DNA from: Cellulomonas sp. Y8
GTDB taxonomy: Bacteria; Actinomycetota; Actinomycetes; Actinomycetales; Cellulomonadaceae
NCBI RefSeq assembly: GCF_008033115.1
Contig: NZ_CP041203.1
Coordinates: forward strand, 1,736,001-1,800,000
Direction: 5' to 3'
Length of the DNA: 64,000 nt
The notes below the pieces were generated by a model that saw only the letters and a program-made list of their open reading frames with translations, did no database searches and was not told the DNA's origin. Made by a program: the position numbers and the translations under genes. Each line of letters opens with the position of its first letter. Position 1 is the first letter of the stretch. Shown piece by piece: positions 60,424 through 64,000 of this stretch.

Positions 60424-61227
60424 TCAGGGCAGGATCGCGTCCACGTACCCGCCGTCCACGCGCAGCGCACCACCGGTCGTCGCCGACGCCAGCGGCGACG
60501 CGAGGTACACGACCAGGTTCGCGATCTCCTCCGGCTCGATGAGCCGCTGCAGCAGCGACTGCGGCCGGTGCCGACGCATGAACTCCCGCTGCGCCTCGTC
60601 CCACGGCAGGTCCTTCTCGACGAGCGAGTAGACGAAGTCCTCGACGCCGCCGGTGTGCGTCGGTCCGGCGATGACCGAGTTCACGGTGACCCCGGTGCCC
60701 GCGGCCTCCTTCGCGAAGCCCCGGGAGACCGCGAGCAGCGCGGTCTTGGACATGCCGTAGTGGATCATCTCCGCGGGGATGACGACCGCGGAGTCGGACG
60801 CGATGTTGAGCACCCGACCCCAGCCCTGACCGGTCATGCCCGGCAGGTAGGCGCGGGTCAACCGCACCGCGGCGAGCACGTTGACCTCGAAGTAGCGGCG
60901 CCACTCGTCGTCGGTGATGTCCAGGGCCGGGCGGGACTCGAAGATGCCCAGGTTGTTGACCAGGACGTCGACGCCGGGGACGGCGGCGCGGACCGCCTCG
61001 GCGCCCGCGTCGGTGCTGACGTCGCCCGGGGCCGCCACGAACGATCCCGGGCCGTCGCCGTGCTCGGCGGCCAGCCGGGCCACGGCGGCGTCGACGGACT
61101 CCGGCGAGCGGCCGTTGACGGCCACCCGCGCGCCGGCGCGGGCCAGCCCGGCGGCGATGGCGGCGCCGATGCCCTGGGTGGAACCGGTGACGAGCGCGGT
61201 GCGCCCGGTGAGGTCGAGCTGCGTCAT
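60424..61227 (-). CDS. Short-chain dehydrogenase/reductase
   Basis: A 267-residue Rossmann-fold oxidoreductase. NAD(P)-binding TGSTQGIGAAIA (about 14-25), NNLGIF, the catalytic Ser region NIASDSAVV, and Tyr/Lys in YGMSK (about 158-162), ending with the usual YLASPLASATTGGALRVDGG. The C-terminal part (EDFVYSLVEKDLPWDEAQRE, FMRRHRPQSLLQRL) matches a subgroup of SDRs with an extended loop. Substrate unknown. Single gene; ATG 61227. Confidence 0.9.
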   Translation of the reverse strand: MTQLDLTGRTALVTGSTQGIGAAIAAGLARAGARVAVNGRSPESVDAAVARLAAEHGDGPGSFVAAPGDVSTDAGAEAVRAAVPGVDVLVNNLGIFESRPALDITDDEWRRYFEVNVLAAVRLTRAYLPGMTGQGWGRVLNIASDSAVVIPAEMIHYGMSKTALLAVSRGFAKEAAGTGVTVNSVIAGPTHTGGVEDFVYSLVEKDLPWDEAQREFMRRHRPQSLLQRLIEPEEIANLVVYLASPLASATTGGALRVDGGYVDAILP

Positions 61228-61373
61228 GCCCCGACCGTAGGACGGGCGGAGCCGGTCCCGCGACCACGCGCGCACCGACGCGCCCCTCCACGTCCGCCGA
61301 GAAGGCACCTCTCGGTTGTCGCGGTGTGGTCCCGCACAGCCGAGAGCTGCCATCTCGGCGAAGACAGAGGCGC

Positions 61374-61799
61374 TCAGGCCGCGAGGTCCCACCAGCGGTC
61401 GGGCAGGCCCGGGGACACGACGACGAGGCCGTGGATCGCGGCGACCGCGGCGAGCCGCACGTCGTACGTCGCGAACGCCGTGATCCCGGGGTACGCCAGC
61501 GCGACCCCGAGGTGCAGCGACGCGAAGGGCGACAGCACGGCGGTCGTCATCGCGGCCGCGCCGACCGCCTGGTCCGAGAACCGGACGACCTCGAGCCGCT
61601 CGCCGGCGGCGTGGGCGCGCGCGCGGACGTGCGCCGGCGCCGTGGCGGCCGCGTGGCGCAGCTCGCTCAGGGACAGCGGCGTGACGAGGAGTTCCGGCTC
61701 GTGCTGCTCCGCCCACCGCTGCCAGTCCACCGAGTGGTCCGGGAAGGGCAGGTAGCGCAGGAGGGCCGAGCCGTCGGCGTAGACCCGCACGCCCCGCAC
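61374..61799 (-). CDS. PIN-domain protein (VapC-like, orphan)
   Basis: A 141-residue protein from ATG 61799. PIN landmarks: the first Asp in VYADGSALLRYL (about 8), Glu in LSLSELRHAA, the middle LSPFASLHLGVALA, and the late FATYDVRLAAVAA Asp, in the order expected for metal-dependent RNases of VapC type. No antitoxin-like gene lies next to it, so it is an orphan or acts with a distant partner. Confidence 0.75.
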   Translation of the reverse strand: MRGVRVYADGSALLRYLPFPDHSVDWQRWAEQHEPELLVTPLSLSELRHAAATAPAHVRARAHAAGERLEVVRFSDQAVGAAAMTTAVLSPFASLHLGVALAYPGITAFATYDVRLAAVAAIHGLVVVSPGLPDRWWDLAA

Positions 61800-61825
61800 T
61801 GTAGCGGGGCGCGCGGGTCGTCAGC

Positions 61826-62476
61826 TCACGCCGCGGAGCTGCGGAGCCGCTCCATGGCGAGCTGCACGAGCTGGATCAGCGTCTGCTTCGTGGCGGTGCG
61901 CGACCGGGCGTCGGTGTAGAGCACCGGCACGTGCGCCGGGATGGCGAGCGCCTCGCGCACGTCCTCCAGGCGGTGCTTGGCCACGCCGTCGAAGCAGTTC
62001 ACGCCCACGACGAACGGGATGCCGCGCGACTCGAAGTAGTCGACGGCCGGGAAGCACTGGTCCAGGCGGTCGGTGTCGACCAGGACCACGGCGCCGATCG
62101 CGCCGCGCACCAGGTCGTCCCACATGAACAGGAACCGGTCCTGGCCCGGGGTGCCGAACAGGTACAGCCACAGCGACCCCGGCAGCGCGATGCGCCCGAA
62201 GTCCATGGCGACCGTGGTCGACGTCTTGCGCTCGGTCTGGCCGCCCGCGTCGTCGATGCCGACCGAGTGCTCGGTCATCGCGGCCTCGGTGTTCAGCGGC
62301 TCGATGTCGGAGATCGACCCGATGAACGTCGTCTTGCCGACGGCGAAGCCGCCCGCGACGACGATCTTCACGACGGTGGGCGCGGCACCCATCTCGCCGG
62401 CGTCGCCGGCGGGGCGGGCGGTGGGCACGGCAGCGGCCTGGCCGGTGGCCACGGCGTCAGAGGGCGGAAATGCCAT
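61826..62476 (-). CDS. cvnD: Conservon small GTPase (CvnD-type)
   Basis: A 216-residue protein of the conservon Ras-like family. P-loop GGFAVGKTTFIGSISD (about 43-58), switch region TTVAMDFGRIALPGS, G3-like FGTPGQDRFLFMWDD and the VVGVNCFDG guanine-specificity segment. Start ATG 62476 (MAFPPSDAV), though an upstream ATG at 62485 also fits. It overlaps the DUF742 gene by 20 bases. In Streptomyces, conservons form membrane-associated signalling complexes of kinase-like CvnA, roadblock CvnB, DUF742 CvnC and GTPase CvnD. Confidence 0.93.
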   Translation of the reverse strand: MAFPPSDAVATGQAAAVPTARPAGDAGEMGAAPTVVKIVVAGGFAVGKTTFIGSISDIEPLNTEAAMTEHSVGIDDAGGQTERKTSTTVAMDFGRIALPGSLWLYLFGTPGQDRFLFMWDDLVRGAIGAVVLVDTDRLDQCFPAVDYFESRGIPFVVGVNCFDGVAKHRLEDVREALAIPAHVPVLYTDARSRTATKQTLIQLVQLAMERLRSSAA

Positions 62477-62831
62477 TGAGAACACTCTCCAGGACGCTCA
62501 GGGACAGGGCGGGCGACTGACCGGTGGTGGTCTCGACCGGCGTGGACGAGTGCACGCGGACGTAGCCCGCGTCGGCCAGGTCGGACACGACGACGCGCGT
62601 CACGCCCAGGGGCAGGTGCAGCAGCGCGGACAGCTCGGCGATGGAGATGTAGCCGTGCGACGCGTGCTGCAGGATCGCCCGCTTCTCGGGCGTGAGGCCC
62701 TGGCCCGAGACGCCGGCGGGCAGCATCTCCACCAGCGCCTCGAGGGGGTAGTCGGACCGCTCGGACCGCACCCGGCCGCCGGTGAGGGCGTACGGGCGGA
62801 CGGTCCTGGTCTCGAACTCGCTCTCGCTCAT
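62457..62831 (-). CDS. cvnC: Conservon DUF742 protein (CvnC-type)
   Basis: A 124-residue DUF742 protein: RTVRPYALTGGRVRSE, YPLEALVEMLPAG, SIAELSALLHLPLGVTRVVV (a winged-helix-like segment) and YVRVHSSTP. It lies between the roadblock and GTPase genes of the conservon, with an overlap of 20 bases into the GTPase gene. It acts as an adaptor in the conservon complex, by family. Confidence 0.93.
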   Translation of the reverse strand: MSESEFETRTVRPYALTGGRVRSERSDYPLEALVEMLPAGVSGQGLTPEKRAILQHASHGYISIAELSALLHLPLGVTRVVVSDLADAGYVRVHSSTPVETTTGQSPALSLSVLESVLNGISAL

Positions 62832-62839
62832 CGGCTACC

Positions 62840-63289
62840 TCACACGGTGGGAGCGCGGGTGGCGCCGTCGACGGGGAGGCTGCCGCGCATCTCGGTGATG
62901 AGCTGCGGGGTCAGCGTGGCCTCGGTCCGCGAGACGAGCATCGCCATCTCGTAGCCGATGAGGCCCACGTCGCAGGTGGCGTCGGCGACGACCGCGAGGA
63001 CGGAGCCGTTCGACACGCTCATCAGGAAGAGGAACAGGTTGTCCATCTCCACGATCGCCTGCCGCACGTCGCCGGCGCGGAGCTGGCGCGCCGCTCCCCG
63101 GGTCAGGCTCGACATGCCCGCCACGATCGCCGCGAGCTGGTCGCCGCTGGTGCGGTCGAGCTGCTCGGACATGGCCATGAGCAGACCGTCGGCCGACACC
63201 ACCAGCGTGTGCCGGGTGCCGGGCACGGTCCGGACGAAGTTGTCCAGGAGCCAGCCGAAGTTGGCTGCCTCGGTGCTGAGGGTGGTCAC
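62840..63289 (-). CDS. cvnB: Conservon roadblock/LC7 protein (CvnB-type)
   Basis: A 149-residue roadblock/LC7 protein from GTG 63289, preceded by AGGAGGATGT. Landmarks are NFGWLLDNFVRTVPGTRHTL, VVSADGLLMAMSEQLDR, RQAIVEMDNLFLFLMSVSNG and VLAVVADATCDVGLIGYEMA. Roadblock proteins regulate small GTPases by dimerising with them or their activators. It is second in the conservon, 50 bases after the kinase-like gene and 8 bases before the DUF742 gene. Confidence 0.93.
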   Translation of the reverse strand: MTTLSTEAANFGWLLDNFVRTVPGTRHTLVVSADGLLMAMSEQLDRTSGDQLAAIVAGMSSLTRGAARQLRAGDVRQAIVEMDNLFLFLMSVSNGSVLAVVADATCDVGLIGYEMAMLVSRTEATLTPQLITEMRGSLPVDGATRAPTV

Positions 63290-63338
63290 ACATCCTCCTG
63301 ACGTGATGCAGGCGCGGCTGCGGCTGCGGGGACGGGTG

Positions 63339-64000
63339 TCACCATGACGGCGACGGCGGGACGGGCTGGGAGTCGGACTCGGTGCGGGGCTGCTCCGGCT
63401 GGGCGCCGGCCTCACCCGCGTCGGCGTCCGCGAGGGCACGACGCCCCCGACGGCTGCCGGACTGGAAGCTCGACAGCCGGTCGCGCAGGCTGTCGGCGTC
63501 ACGCGCCGGAGCCGGACCCGACTCGGGCTGCGAGATCTCGGGGGCCGCCGGGATCGCGGTCGGCACGCGGCGGGTGAGCGAGCCGCCGGCCGGCACGTCG
63601 ACCTGGGGCCGGTACGCGGACAGCTGGCTCAGCTCGCTCAACGCCTGCTCCTGGATGTCGGCCCGCAGGGCGAGCATCTGGGCCGCCTCCGCGTCGAGCG
63701 CGCCGGGCCGGCGGGGCTGGTCCGTGGGCGCCGCGGCGGCGGCGGGCTGGGCGGACCACGACGGGGCGGGCGCCGGCTGCGGGACCGACGCGCCGTCGGG
63801 CGACCAGGACGACGCCCAGGCGCTCATGTCGCGGTGCGGACGGCGCTCCGCCGGCGCGGGCGCGCCGGGCTCGGGGGCCGGCGGCGGGACCTCGCCGCGG
63901 GTGCGGGTCGGCAGGGGCGCCGCACCGGCGGGCTCCTGCGGGGCCCACGCGGGCTCGGCGGCCTGGGCCGGCAGCTCGGGCGACCACGCGGGCTCGGCGG
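63339..64000 (-). CDS. cvnA: Conservon sensor kinase-like protein, C-terminal part (CvnA-type, truncated)
   Basis: The last ~220 residues of a protein that continues beyond the window. The visible part is a Pro/Ala-rich, disordered tail (WSPELPAQAAEPAWAPQEPA ... PAPSWSAQPAAAAAPTDQP) ending in ALDAEAAQMLALRADIQEQA and LRDRLSSFQSGSRRGRRALA. Such tails with a short C-terminal helix pattern ('RxxLSxFQxGxRRGR') are typical of the nitrate/nitrite-sensor-type kinases that begin actinobacterial conservons. The gene position, just before roadblock, supports the call; the kinase domain itself is not seen. Confidence 0.8.
   Translation of the reverse strand, partial: AEPAWSPELPAQAAEPAWAPQEPAGAAPLPTRTRGEVPPPAPEPGAPAPAERRPHRDMSAWASSWSPDGASVPQPAPAPSWSAQPAAAAAPTDQPRRPGALDAEAAQMLALRADIQEQALSELSQLSAYRPQVDVPAGGSLTRRVPTAIPAAPEISQPESGPAPARDADSLRDRLSSFQSGSRRGRRALADADAGEAGAQPEQPRTESDSQPVPPSPSW

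Overview
The window is high-GC DNA from an actinobacterium, most likely a Cellulomonas-like member of the Cellulomonadaceae/Micrococcales. The clues are very high third-position GC, frequent GTG starts, 4-bp ATGA/GTGA gene overlaps, an actinobacterial 'conservon' (63339-64000 down to 61826), a secreted GH6 cellulase (56588-58423), sortase-type surface proteins and a perfect actinobacterial LexA box. Species cannot be fixed from the sequence alone.

Left part (1-15.8 kb). An OmpR-type two-component system (1-882) is followed by a [2Fe-2S] ferredoxin-like protein, a CueP copper lipoprotein and a cell-wall hydrolase set (SHOCT protein, M23 peptidase, VanY-like M15 peptidase, NlpC/P60). The NlpC/P60 gene sits behind a c-di-AMP (ydaO/yuaA) riboswitch. 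Next comes a complete arsenic-resistance island: trxB, acr3, a fused arsR-arsC and a second arsC on the + strand; arsM and a small Cys-rich protein on the - strand; then an arsR gene broken by an in-frame amber codon, followed by an ArsN-type acetyltransferase. After it lie an ATP-dependent DNA ligase paralogue, a trypsin-like protease with a sortase motif and a tandem Lsr2-like protein.

Middle (15.8-34.4 kb) is an accessory zone of small, broken and duplicated genes: a PIN-like protein, a DUF2690 protein, a decayed ligase copy, a LexA-boxed pair of tiny genes and a three-gene operon joining a HipA-like kinase, a HIRAN protein and a DEDDy exonuclease. A plasmid/phage-like module follows, with frameshifted parA and parB-like genes, centromere-like repeats, and a Rep-like HTH protein whose coding sequence contains an origin-like array of inverted repeats and DnaA boxes. 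An XRE regulator abuts tRNA-Arg. A toxin/immunity pair and an inverted, degraded second copy of the xre/rep junction lie between a truncated and an intact copy of a DUF368 gene.

Right part (34.4-64 kb) looks like ordinary chromosome: DUF368 transporter, two more ligase paralogues, an FAD dehydrogenase, an ESX-type WXG100/large-protein operon, a TPM-domain protein, two tRNA-Ser genes, a ThrE-type exporter, several large secreted or surface proteins, an alkaline phosphatase (frameshifted), a DUF916 protein, GH6, an SDR, a PIN protein and the conservon.

Several genes carry one-base frameshifts, some in G/C runs. Some may be real decay and some may be base-calling or assembly errors; those calls are marked.
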